DNA from: Bacteroidota bacterium
GTDB lineage: Bacteria > Bacteroidota > Bacteroidia > Chitinophagales > BACL12
Length of the DNA stretch: 23,367 nucleotides
Assembly: GCA_016718035.1 (NCBI GenBank)
Contig: JADKEK010000007.1
Coordinates: 1 to 23,367 of the forward strand
Reading direction: 5' to 3'
In this document: in pieces, positions 8,787 through 18,767 of the stretch
How the letters are laid out: each line of letters opens with the position of its first letter
How positions within the stretch are numbered: the first letter of the stretch is position 1
The notes under the pieces: model-generated
Told to the model about the DNA's origin: nothing
What the model saw: the letters and a program-made list of their open reading frames with translations, nothing else
Databases searched by the model: none
Position numbers and translations under genes: made by a program

Positions 8787-9770
8787 TTGAAAATCGGTAG
8801 TTATATCCTTGCACTTATAACCTATGTGCTGCTCCATAGCAGTGGCATAGCCATAGCAGGTGTTCCAGCCGTTCCTGATACCGATAAAGGTTTCGACGAC
8901 CCAATTCCGCAAGGCGAGTTTGATGAGTTATTTATTCCTTTAAAAAGGGTGCAGAATTTATTCCTCGTTGAAGCCCGTGTTGATTCTCTCATTGGCAATT
9001 TTATTTTAGACACCGGTGCTCCTCATTTGGTATTAAACAAAACGTATTTTACAGAAGGTCGCAAAGCTGAGGGCGAAGGCGTATCGTATGGCATTACGGG
9101 AGGCGGAAATACCATTTTAAATACCACAATCGATTCGCTCATCATCACAGATATGTTTTACACCAATGTGGATGCCGATATTGTGAATTTAGGTCATTTG
9201 GAAGATGCCAGAGGTGTCAAAATACTAGGTTTGTTAGGGGCATCTTTGTTTAAGGAAGTGGAAATGGAAATCGATTACCGCAACAATTTGCTCATTTTAT
9301 ATAAACTTGATAAAGAAGGTAATAGGATTGTCGGCAATGAACGGACCCAATTACCGGATGTAGACATATCCATAGATATCACGAACGATATTATTTTCAT
9401 GGACGTAGTTGCCGCTGAAAAAAAGTTGCGTTTTTGTCTCGACACCGGTGCTGAACGAAATGTAATAAGTAATACACTCAGCAATAAAATCATTAAACAC
9501 TTTCAACTTACCACTCCGGGAGGCTTAACCGGCTCAAATGGCAACTCACAGCTCATCCTGAACGGTCAAATGGATTCTGTGATAATAGGTGGTAAATCGT
9601 TTGTCGCTATGCCATTTATCCTTACTAATCTAAACTATTTACAGCTTGTTTACGATACTAATATTAATGGAATACTCGGTTATGACTACCTTTCGAAAGG
9701 AATTGTAACCATTAATCATAAAAAGAAGCGATTAACCATGTATTTTTATACTGCGATTAAAACGGAATGA
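8787..9770 (+). CDS. Exported two-lobed aspartyl protease (retropepsin-like halves)
   Basis: The frame is intact for 327 residues. A signal peptide (SYILALITYVLLHSSGIAIA) is followed by two similar halves, each with an aspartyl protease core. Half one has FILDTGAPHLVLN (Asp75-Thr-Gly) and later VKILGLLGASLF; half two has FCLDTGAERNVIS (Asp219-Thr-Gly) and later INGILGYDYLSKG. The hydrophobic-hydrophobic-Gly partner motif is present in both, so both lobes look able to form one active site in cis. The enzyme should cut peptides outside the inner membrane; its target is unknown. The only start that includes the signal peptide is TTG; ATG 8768 is in another frame. Its stop overlaps the next ATG by four bases (ATGA), a sign of coupled translation with the glycogen-binding-like protein. 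Confidence 0.85.
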   Translation: MKIGSYILALITYVLLHSSGIAIAGVPAVPDTDKGFDDPIPQGEFDELFIPLKRVQNLFLVEARVDSLIGNFILDTGAPHLVLNKTYFTEGRKAEGEGVSYGITGGGNTILNTTIDSLIITDMFYTNVDADIVNLGHLEDARGVKILGLLGASLFKEVEMEIDYRNNLLILYKLDKEGNRIVGNERTQLPDVDISIDITNDIIFMDVVAAEKKLRFCLDTGAERNVISNTLSNKIIKHFQLTTPGGLTGSNGNSQLILNGQMDSVIIGGKSFVAMPFILTNLNYLQLVYDTNINGILGYDYLSKGIVTINHKKKRLTMYFYTAIKTE

Positions 9771-11220
9771 ATAAACTGCTTACATATTGTTTACTGTGCC
9801 TGTTTTTAATAATAGGAATACCCGACAGTTCGTCTGCCCAGATAACAGGCAACGCAGTTCGGTAGAAGGTAATATGGTAGTAGTAAAAATTAAACAGCGC
9901 AGTCCCGACTACCAAAAACTTATGATGTATTTTGGACTTGATGAGGACAGTTTATTTATTCATCATAGTCTTGGTCAACTAAGTAAAGAAGGATGGAAAA
10001 TCAGGAAAATTACCAAACGCAAAGCCATCATTACAAAAGTAGTTGGTGATGATAATATGGAAGTGCAATGGGGTAATCAACCAATTTTTTTCAACTTAAA
10101 TGTGAATGAAAATAATACGCCCGGTTATCCCGGACCTGTAAGTTTTGGCATTAATAATTTCAAGGGTGCGCCAACAGTATATGAGAACGATAAAGATATA
10201 ACCGTTTTCAAACTACTTAATTTTCCGCAGGCAAGTAAAGTCTTTTTAAGTCGTAATTTTAATGATTGGATACCGGCCAAACACCAATGCAAAAAAACGA
10301 ACTCCGGTTGGGTTGCAGAAGTGAAATTAAAGCCGGGTAAATATTTTTATAAATTTATTATTGACGGGCAATGGATGCAAGACATCAATAATAATTTACG
10401 TGAATCTGATGGGCATAATAATTACAATAGTACTTACTACCATTACAACTACAATTTTAAACTGGAAGGCCTCACCGATAAAAAAAATATTATTCTCGCA
10501 GGTAGTTTTAATAACTGGAATGAAAAAGAATTAAAAATGCAGAAAACTGCAACCGGTTGGGTGTTGCCCATGTTTTTAAAAGATGGCACACATACCTACA
10601 AATTTATTGCAGATGGTGAATGGATATTAGACCAGGAAATTCAGCAATCCTGCCGGATGGTATGGGTAATATAAATTCCGTTATCACTTTAGGTGATCCT
10701 TATAATTTTACGTTAAAGGGTTATCAAAATGCGAATGCTGTTGTGTTAGCAGGCAGCTTTAATAATTGGAATGCCGGTGAATTAATCATGCAAAAAACGG
10801 AAACCGGTTGGCAATTACCTTTCGTGTTAGCACCCGGCAATTATGAATATAAATTTATTGTAGATGGCAATTGGATTACAGATCCTGCCAATCCTGTTAC
10901 AACAAAATTAGGCGAAACCATAAATTCATTCATTGTGATATCAGCAAATCATCTATTTACATTATCTGCCTTTCCACTGCAAAAGAAGTGTATATCACCG
11001 GAAGTTTTTGCGGATGGGCTGAACCTGGTTATAAAATGTATAACGACAATGGAGTATGGAAATTTCTTGCTACCTGCCTGCAGGCAAATACACTTATAAG
11101 TTAATTGTAGATGGCAAATGGATGTTAGATCCGGGCAATAATAATACAGAACAAAATGAATTCGGCACAGGAAATTGTGTGTTATGGGTTTCTCCTGAAT
11201 CTGAGTTTTTGGAGAAATAA
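9767..11220 (+). CDS. Exported protein with four tandem AMPK/glycogen-binding-like (CBM48-type) domains, frameshifted
   Basis: The ATG overlaps the protease stop. A signal peptide (LLTYCLLCLFLIIGIPDSSSA) precedes about 110 residues of unrecognised sequence, then four early-set domains of the AMPK-beta carbohydrate-binding type. Their core is xGSFNNWN, then a ligand-type GW turn, then YxYKFIVDGxWxxD. Trp codons of the core lie at 10267, 10516, 10767 and 11015, a steady period of about 250 bases. Copies two and three are the most alike (AGSFNNWN in both). Copy one reads SRNFNDWI and copy four TGSFCGWA. Breaks lie near 9870, 10640 and 10960. The corrected length is about 484 residues. The family binds glycogen-like alpha-glucans or protein partners; here, outside the inner membrane, the ligand is unknown. 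Confidence 0.82.
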
Positions 11221-11247
11221 TTTTCATTCCTTTTATATATTAAATAC

Positions 11248-11903
11248 ATGTCTGAAGAATTTTTTAAAGTAAGCGCAGAACAACTTCGCCAGCCACATGG
11301 TGATTTAGCTATTCAGGTGGGTGAAAAAATGAATGAAATCAATATTCATATTCACCACAACACATTTGAAACACTCCATATTTCAACCAACGACAGCATT
11401 CTCGAAATAGGAATGGGCAACGGTTTTTTTGTAAAAGATTTGTTTGAAATTAATCCGGACATTACTTATGTTGGTTGCGATTTTTCAGAAAAAATGGTGG
11501 AAGAATCAACAAAAAATAATGCCCAATTAATTGCAGATGGTAAAGCGACATTTCATTTTGCAAATGCCGCCAAGTTGCCATTACATGATGCTGCAGTAAA
11601 TAAAATATTCACGATCAACACACTTTATTTTGGGATAACCCAGCAGACGTTTTACGCGAATTGCATAGGGTATTGCAACCAAAAGGGCAATTAACCATCA
11701 CCATTCGCCCTAAGGAAATTATGCAACATTATCCATTTGTTAAATACGGCTTTACCTTATATGCAAAAGAAGATGTGGTAGATTTACTGAATAACAATCA
11801 TTTTTCCGTGATTAATATCCTTGAAAAAAACGAACCGGATATGGAAGTAAACGGCGAAAAAATGCCTACTGCTACCCTATTGGTAACAGCGGAAAAAATG
11901 TGA
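11248..11903 (+). CDS. Class I SAM-dependent methyltransferase, frameshifted once
   Basis: The protein transfers a methyl group from S-adenosylmethionine to an unknown substrate. MSEEFFKVSAEQLRQPHGD opens it; SILEIGMGNGFFVKDLF near residues 49-65 is motif I, which binds SAM. TYVGCDFSEKMVEES is the acidic end of strand two, FHFANAAKLPLHDAAVNKIF and NTLYFWDNPADVLRELHRVL (after the shift near 11632) are motifs II and III, and PKGQLTITIRPKE follows. The corrected length of about 218 residues is normal. It begins 27 nt after the glycogen-binding-like gene and could be co-transcribed, although no function links them. Confidence 0.85.
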
Positions 11904-11973
11904 TGGATTTCCCTTTTCCACCAGGTTGACTAATGAAGCTCCTAGCCTATCACCAAATCTTCAAATCTTTCCC

Positions 11974-11981
11974 TATTTTTA
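11974..11981 (+). promoter_or_regulatory. Near-consensus -7 box before the ABC ATPase gene
   Basis: TATTTTTA differs from TAnnTTTG only in the last base and lies 4 nt before the ATG at 11986, repeating the spacing seen at 6853 and 17274. Confidence 0.3.
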
Positions 11982-11985
11982 CCCC

Positions 11986-13769
11986 ATGTCTAAACCTTTA
12001 TTGCTCGACATAAAAAATTTATCGACGCATTTTCAAACCGACAATGGGTTGGTAAAAGCTGTTGATGACATTTCATTTCAGATATTCCGTGGCGAAACCG
12101 TTGGCATTGTTGGCGAATCCGGCTCAGGTAAATCGGTGACTTCTCTTTCCATGATGCGGTTAATTCCCAACCCGCCGGGAAAAATAGCAGGTGGTGAAAT
12201 GTTGTATTACGAAGAAGGAAAAAAATCCTGTCGATTTAAGTAAAATAGCAGATAAAGACATGCGCCATTATCGTGGAAACAAAATCTCCATGATTTTTCA
12301 GGAACCTATGACCAGCCTGAACCCGGTATTTACTTGCGGATATCAAGTAGATGAAGCCATTATTTTACACCAAAAATTATCGAAAAAAGCCGCTAAACAA
12401 CGTACACTCGAATTATTCGAAAAAGTGCAATTACCCAATCCTGAACGTATATATAATGCCTATCCACACGAGTTAAGTGGTGGACAAAAACAACGTGTTA
12501 TGATTGGTATGGCCATGAGTTGTAATCCCGATATTTTAATTGCAGATGAGCCGACAACCGCATTGGATGTTACCGTGCAAAAAACAATTATGGAATTAAT
12601 GGCCAACCTCAAACAAACCATTAATTCTTCCAGCATTTTTATTACCCACGACCTCGGTGTTATTGCCGATATTGCTGATAGGGTGTTAGTAATGTATAAA
12701 GGCAAAATTGTTGAACAAGGTCCTGTTGCAGAAATTTTTAAAAACCCGCAACACCCTTATACCAAAGGCCTCATGGCTTGTCGGCCACCATTGGGGAAAC
12801 GTTTGCGGAAATTGCCTGTAATTGCCGATTTCATGGTTGAAAATGAACAAGGCGAATTCATAGAAAAAAATCAAACTATTGCCGGAGCTGTTGAAGCAAA
12901 TATTATAACTGCTGCAGAAACACAACAACGACATGAGCAATTATATCTGGAAAAACCAATTTTACAAATTCAAAATATTAAAACGTATTTCCCAACCGGA
13001 AAAAGTTTATTCGGTAAACCAACCAATTTTGTAAAAGCAGTGGATGATGTTTCCTTTGATGTTTATCCGGGTGAAACTTTAGGATTAGTTGGTGAAAGTG
13101 GATGCGGAAAAACAACTTTAGGTCGCACCATTATTCGTTTGGTTGAACCTGTATCAGGAGATATTATTTTTAAAGGGAAAAGTATTTTATCGCTCTCGAA
13201 TCAGGAAATGAAACCTTTGAGAAAAGATATTCAAATAATTTTCCAGGACCCTTATTCTTCGCTTAATCCGCGCATGACCGTTGGCAGTGCCATCAAAGAA
13301 CCTATGACGGTGCATAAATTATATGCGAACGACAACGAACGCAAAGAAAAGGTGATAGAACTGATGGAAAAAACAGGCCTCAAAGCCGATTTTTATAATC
13401 GTTACCCGCATGAATTTTCAGGAGGTCAACGTCAGCGTATTTGTATTGCCCGGGCATTGGCATTAAATCCGCAATTTATTATTTGTGATGAAAGTGTTTC
13501 GGCGCTTGACGTAAGTGTGCAGGCTCAGGTGCTCAATTTGGTTGATTCAATTGCGGAATGAATTTAAGTTCACTTATATCTTTATCAGCCACGACTTAAG
13601 TGTGGTAAAATTCATGAGCGACCGCATGGTGGTGATGAACAAAGGAGTGATTGAAGAGATGGGACCGGCCGATGAAATCTACAATAACCCTCAAAAGGAT
13701 TATACCCGCAAGCTGATCGAAGCTATTCCCAAAGGTGAAATTACTGACCACCGAATGCAACTGCATTAA
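11986..13769 (+). CDS. Peptide-type ABC transporter ATP-binding protein, two ATPase domains fused (DppD/DppF-like), frameshifted
   Basis: This ATPase should power import of peptides or a similar solute from the cytoplasmic side. Half one has Walker A GESGSGKS (residues 43-50), Q-loop IFQEPMTSLNP, signature LSGGQKQR, Walker B ILIADEPTTALD, switch ITHDLG, and the oligopeptide-type carboxy element HPYTKGLM. Half two repeats the set: GESGCGKTTLGR, IFQDPYSSLNPR, FSGGQRQR, FIICDESVSALD and ISHDLSVV. The corrected length is about 594 residues. Shifts lie in an A run near 12225 and near 13555. The order and motifs match proteins formed by joining DppD- and DppF-type subunits, as in GsiA and YejF. No permease or binding-protein gene is seen next to it. 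The ATG at 11986 fits the usual start; an upstream in-frame ATG at 11926 would add an unlikely leader. Confidence 0.92.
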
Positions 13770-13778
13770 AATATTCTT

Positions 13779-13786
13779 TATCTTCA
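13779..13786 (+). promoter_or_regulatory. Degenerate -7 box before the large lipoprotein
   Basis: TATCTTCA resembles the TATCTTTG boxes at 17274 and 19378 with its last two bases changed. It stands shortly before the lipoprotein signal peptide. Confidence 0.2.
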
Positions 13787-13798
13787 CAGCATAATAAT

Positions 13799-15878
13799 TT
13801 AAACAGAAAAGGCATACTCCTCCTCCTGTTGGCTGTATCTGTCTTCAGCGCTTGCCGCAGAAGCCTCGACACCGGCTGGGATACCCGCTACCTTTCTCCT
13901 ATTTTAACCGGCGAACTTACCATTCGCGACTTGGTACTCCGATCGGTTACCGTGGTGAATGCAGATGAAAGTGTAACCCTGGTTTATCAAACCGAATTGC
14001 TCAACTACGACCTTACCGAAGAAGCCATAGAAATACCAGATACTTCTGTGGAATATTTCGTTTCACTCGACTCCCTCACCCTTGAGGACCAAAGTATGTC
14101 GGTTGCGCTTTCACTTGGTCAAATTGCCATGGACCTGGGTTTTCCAATTGGCACATTAATTATTGCCGCTGACGGGTCAGAAACAACACTCGACCCTATT
14201 TATAATTTATCAACTGACCCAACTCCTGTTGATGCTACCTCATTTTTTGAAACAGCAACTTTTAATGCAGGATTTTTAGACATTTCGATTGGTAACGGAT
14301 TGCCGGTTGATTTAGATCCAGTTGTATTCAGGTTGTCCAATTCTGTTGGTGGTGAAATTATTGTTGAAGATACTTTCTTTCACGTGCCCGCATTAGGTGT
14401 TCCCGTGGTAATTACCAAAGATTTAACCGGTATGACCGTGGAAGGAAATTTATTGGGAGAAATAATTCATTTCAGCACACCGGGCAGTCCCGATGTTCCT
14501 GTTTTAATTGATACCAGTGATGCCGTAATTATTAATTTGATTGCTTACGATATGGAATTACAGGAAGCAGTTGCCATTTTTCCGGCACAAAATCTCATCA
14601 ACAATGCCAACGATGTGGAATATAATATGGGAGGCCCTGAGTTTACTGAAATGGGAATGGAAGAAGGATATGTGGTTATTTATGTAGAAAATACCATCAG
14701 TGATACTATTCATATTGTGTATGATATTCCAGGAGCGGTTGATGAATTTGGTAATTCGGTCCATATTGAAACATCCGTTGGTCCTGATGAAATTGTGGAC
14801 CAAGCTTTTGATATTTCAGGTTATACCATCGATTTAAAAGGTAGTCAGGTAATGCCGTAAATACATTTTACCAGGAATTTAGTGCGCGATTAATTATACA
14901 GGTGTGGCAACTTATATCACCTTAGAGGATAGTTTAAAAGTGGTTTATGGGTTAGAAGGAATTATTCCCAACTCATTAAAAGGCTATTTAGGCCAATATG
15001 AGATTGCTGTTGCGGACACTACTTCAGGTGTTGAATTATTCGACCAATTTGAAAGTGGAGAAATACATTTCGGCGATATTAATATTGATTTAGAAATTAC
15101 CAATGGATTAGGTGCAAGCGGAACAGTTACAATTAATTCATTAGGTGGAACAAACACCGCAACCGGTGAAACAGTTTATTTAAATTGCCCAACTGTTGTT
15201 GGTGTTCCTAATAATATCAACAGAGCATTAAACAATCCCTATATTCCCGGATATACTACTATTTTCCTTACATCAGATAATTCAAATGTAAATGAACTGG
15301 TTGAAATTTTTCCGGATAAATTATTTTATGATGTGGTGATGAAAGTTAATCCAAACGGTAATGAATTTAACTACCAGGATTTTGTAATTGCCACTAGTGT
15401 AATTGATATCGGATTTAATATTAGTATGCCACTAGATTTTTTCGCCAGCGACTTAACCTTGCTTAGCGAATTTCCGGTAACACTTGATGCAGAAAGTGGC
15501 ACTGAAGGAATTGGCAATATCGATTTAACCTTATTTGCTGATAATACTTTCCCTCTTGAGGCCAATATTAATATTGTATTTATGGATGACCTTGGCACAC
15601 ATCTCGATTCACTCAATTTTAGTGGTTTTGATATCAAAGCAGGTGTGCTTGCAGAAGATTGCCGGGTGCATGAAGTAACGCAAACTGAAATTCATCAAAT
15701 AGTAGATGGCGAATTAAAAGACGCTATTCTCAATGCAACAAAAGCTGTTGCTACCATTCAATTTAATACCGCATCTATTCCAAGCTGCAGCGATATCGTG
15801 AAAATTTATAGTGATTATAAAATGGCGATCCAGTTAGTTGGAGATGTAAATTACACCTTTTCAACCGCTGATTTCTAA
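13799..15878 (+). CDS. Large lipoprotein of unknown function, frameshifted; start codon unclear
   Basis: The sequence before the mature protein reads NRKGILLLLLAVSVFSACRR, a lipoprotein signal peptide with lipobox FSAC. No ATG lies in this frame upstream, so the true start is probably hidden by an error near 13795-13802; I place the 5' end there. SLDTGWDTRYLSPILTGELT, a mature start I associate with Bacteroidota lipoproteins paired with barrel proteins, is followed by about 660 residues of beta-rich, acidic sequence without cysteines in number or a named domain. A shift near 14855 joins DLKGSQ to NAVNTFYQEFSA. The corrected length is about 693 residues. The next gene, a DUF5723 barrel-like protein, starts 6 nt after the stop, so the pair is very likely an operon acting at the outer membrane. 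Confidence 0.72.
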
Positions 15879-15884
15879 TAAGTG

Positions 15885-17196
15885 ATGCTAAAAAAACTAT
15901 TGTATTTTTTCGGATTAGTATGTTTGGTTCATAGCCAAAGCAAATTCCGATTCTGTTAAAACAGCTTTAACCGATTTTTCGCAGTGCGCCAACAACCATA
16001 TTTGGCATTTACGACCCACTTAATGTAAATTTAAATGGAAAAAAAAATTGCGTTTAGTGCCTATGGCGATGTGTATAGCGCCAGTAATTGTTTTAGTGCA
16101 AGTTTTATTCAAACTTTTTCGGCAGCGGATTTATTTCTGAAGAAATGAAAAATGATGCTGCTGCAAAATTATCCGATAAAAATACAATTGGTGTGGACCT
16201 TGCTTCAGGCTTATGGATGATGATGGCATTAAAAAACAAACCTTCCATGTATTTGCTTGCCGGGGTAGATTATAATTTCGAAGAAAGCAGTCAGTTCACC
16301 GCCGATTTATTTCATTTGGTATTTTATGGTAATTACGATTTACAAGATTACACAGCAGTAATGTCAGATTCAAAATTCAGTCTAACCAATGTAATGGAAT
16401 ACAAAATTGGGTTGATGAAACATTACACCGAAGATTATAATACCTACAAATTAGGCGCAAGTATAGGATTAGTTCAAGGTTTATCAGGTTTAGATATCAA
16501 AGCACCTTCAGCAACATTATATACGGCTGAAGATGGCAGATATTTAGATTTAGATTATGATTTTACGATTAAAACATCAGGCAAATCAAAACCTTCGTTA
16601 ACCAATTTTGCAGGTGCAGGTTTTAGTGCCGATATTTTTGCGCAGGTTTATTTTAAAGGACCTGAAATTACCATTAATGCCATGGCTAACGATTTGGGAA
16701 TGATATTTTGGAACAACGACCCAACCAAAATAAGCGCAGATTCTGTGTTACATTTTGAAGGCGTGGAAACCAATAATTTATTTTCTGCAACCGATGAAGC
16801 TACCGCCGGAAATAGCGATTCATTATTACAAATTTTAGGCGTTGTAGAAAAATCTGATGTATTTACACAAGCATTACCATCCCGAATAAATATTAGTGCC
16901 AGCAAAATGTTTGGCTCGATTATTATTTCACATTGGGTGGTCAATATATGTTGAACACACCTTATAAGCCACTTGTATTTATGCAATTTGCCAAAGTGTT
17001 TACTCCACTTCAAATGGCCATTGGTGTAAATGCACATGGTGGAGGTTATGGTGTTTTTAATGCCGGTATCGACATCTCCAAAACATTTGGCAGCATGATT
17101 GAGTTGCGATTAGGCAGCAATAGTTTACTCGGCTTAATTGCTGCTGATGCATTTACAGGTATTGGTGGTTATGGCACTATTACAGTGAAATTATAA
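15885..17196 (+). CDS. DUF5723-like outer-membrane protein, frameshifted
   Basis: MLKKLLYFFGLVCLVHSQ is a signal peptide. The mature part opens with a short segment (SAPTTIFGIYDPLNV) and continues with amphipathic strands: VDLASGLWMMMALKN, YKLGASIGLVQGLSGLDI, FAGAGFSADIFAQVYF, a plug-like NDLGMIFW, INISASKMFG, then after a shift near 16920 GGQYMLNT, QMAIGVNAHGGGYGVFNAGI and LRLGSNSLLGLIAADAF. The end GIGGYGTITVKL fits a barrel. These are features of DUF5723 proteins, which are predicted outer-membrane barrels of unknown role. Early breaks lie at about 15945, 15995, 16045 and 16115. The corrected length is about 437 residues. It follows the large lipoprotein by 6 nt, which suggests a lipoprotein-barrel complex. 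Confidence 0.78.
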
Positions 17197-17248
17197 GTCG
17201 CCTGATAATACTCCCGGAGGCTTATTGATGAAGGAAAATTTAGCGCTA

Positions 17249-17281
17249 TTGTAGTTTTGAGATAGGTTCTGTCTATCTTTG
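17249..17281 (+). promoter_or_regulatory. Promoter of the flavoprotein gene (TTG ... TATCTTTG)
   Basis: TTG at 17249-17251 is spaced 22 nt from TATCTTTG at 17274-17281, a full -7 match. The ATG at 17288 lies 6 nt past the box. The TTG at the 3' end of the box is in frame with the gene, but as part of the -7 element it is unlikely to be the start. Confidence 0.65.
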
Positions 17282-17287
17282 CGCCCA

Positions 17288-18549
17288 ATGGCACAAATAC
17301 TCAATACCGACGTTTTAATATTAGGTGCAGGTCCCGGTGGCGCCGCAACAGCATTATTTTTAGCAAAAGAAAATATTCCCTGTATTGTAGTGGATAAAGC
17401 AGTATTTCCACGAGATAAAATATGTGGCGATGCATTAAGCGGCAAAGTAGTTGAAATATTAAATCGTTACGATCGCAGTTTTGTAGAAAAACTCAGTCTG
17501 GACCCCATCCAATTGAATTGTTGGGGTGTAACATTTGTGGCACCCAATTTAGAAGAATTAAGTATTCCATTCCGCAATAAGCCCAAAAAAACCGATGAAA
17601 AAAGGGAAATAGCGCCGGGGTTTATTACTAAACGTTACAACTTCGACCATTTTATGGTTAAAGAAGTAAAAAAACATGCCGGTGTTAATTTGATGGAAGG
17701 TGTTGAAATTGATCAATTTGTAAAAACACCTGAAGGGTTTACCTGCAGCGATAAATCGGGCAATTATATTATTCACGCCAAATTAGTCATAGATGGCAGT
17801 GGAGCCCATTCGCAGTTTGCTAAAAAAATCGGCAAACTTGAGGTTGAGAAAGAACATCATTGTGCCGGGTTACGTGTGTATTACAAAGGTGTAACCGGCA
17901 TTAAAGAAGGCAATTACATCGAACTTCACTTTTTAAAAGACTTTTTACCGGGCTATTTCTGGATATTCCCTTTGGCCGATGGTCAGTGTAATGTGGGCGT
18001 AGGTATGAGGAGCGATTATGTGGGGAAGAAACGTATCAATCTAAAAACGGAGCTCAACAACATTATTCAAAAATACCCTCAGCTGAGCGAGCGGTTCAAA
18101 AACGCCGAGCCTGTTGACGATATCAGAGGATACGGATTACCCCTTGGAAGTAAGAAGCGCGCTATCAGCGGAGATAACTATATGTTGATTGGCGACGCTG
18201 CCAGCTTAATTGACCCCTTTACCGGCGAAGGTATCGGGAATGCCATCTTAAGCGGTTATACAGCAGCACAACAGGCAAAAGAGGCCATTGAGAAAAAATT
18301 TCTCCGCACAGCCCTAAAAAAAATGCGATGAGGCCATTTACAGGCGCCTAGGCGATGAATTAAGCCTGAGCTACCGTATGCAAAAATTAGTAAAATACCC
18401 TTTGGTTGTTCAACTTTGTTGTCCGCAAAGCCAACCGCAACAAGGTTTTGCGCGAAACCATCATGGTCATGTTTGAAGATATCGACATCCGCGACAGGTT
18501 GAGAAAGCCATCATTTTATTTCAAATTGTTATTTTCGGGTAAAAATTAA
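17288..18549 (+). CDS. Geranylgeranyl reductase family FAD-dependent oxidoreductase, frameshifted near its end
   Basis: Members of this family (COG0644-like) reduce isoprenoid double bonds or oxidise related lipids using FAD. MAQILNTDVLILGAGPGGAA holds the FAD glycine motif at residues 13-18, followed by IVVDKAVFPRDKICGDALSG, the family's conserved PRxKxCGxxL segment. Later come ITKRYNFDHFMV, KLVIDGSGAHS, PGYFWIFPLADGQCNVGVGM and YMLIGDAASLIDPFTGEGIG, the second FAD motif. Shifts near 18300 and 18405 join the end: IYRRLGDELSLSYRMQKLVK, then RETIMVMFEDIDIRDRLRKP. The corrected length of about 420 residues is normal. A role in menaquinone or lipid saturation is possible but unproved. The small lipoprotein starts 6 nt downstream. 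Confidence 0.88.
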
Positions 18550-18555
18550 CAGCAT

Positions 18556-18693
18556 ATGAAAAAACTATTCTACCTGGTGGTATTGGCTGCAACGTTCAGC
18601 CTGGCTACCTCTTGCAAAGACAAGGAAAAAGACCACAGTGAAGATGAGATGGATGACCTTACCCTCGTGGTGAGTGCAGAAACATTCGCTTAA
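18556..18693 (+). CDS. 45-residue lipoprotein resembling the amino terminus of the DUF4920 protein
   Basis: MKKLFYLVVLAATFSLATSC is a lipoprotein signal peptide with the lipid-bearing Cys at residue 20. It is followed by a charged linker KDKEKDHSEDEMDDLTL and then only VVSAETFA before a TAA. The DUF4920 gene 98 nt downstream opens the same way, with Cys also at residue 20, a KDKK-type linker and ADDMEDLTM. The frame is clean, starts 6 nt after the flavoprotein stop, and no other frame continues the protein, so the shortness looks genuine. It may be a functional mini-lipoprotein (mature form about 26 residues), a remnant of a duplicated DUF4920 gene, or a product cut short by a sequence error near its end. 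Confidence 0.65.
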   Translation: MKKLFYLVVLAATFSLATSCKDKEKDHSEDEMDDLTLVVSAETFA

Positions 18694-18767
18694 TCGGCAC
18701 AACATTTGCTCTGTGAGAGCACACACATTTTAAAAAAATTTAGAACCAATCTTTCTCAAAATCAATG

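Noticed and set aside
10949..11227. Minus-strand open frame of 92 codons
   Set aside because: It is antisense to the fourth glycogen-binding-like domain, which reads through on the plus strand once one shift is corrected.
17279..17287. TTG at 17279 as the start of the flavoprotein
   Set aside because: It is part of the TATCTTTG -7 box; the ATG at 17288 gives the normal amino terminus.
18708..18720. GCTCT-GTG-AGAGC hairpin as a terminator for the flavoprotein/mini-lipoprotein unit
   Set aside because: The stem is only 5 bp and is not followed directly by a T tract.
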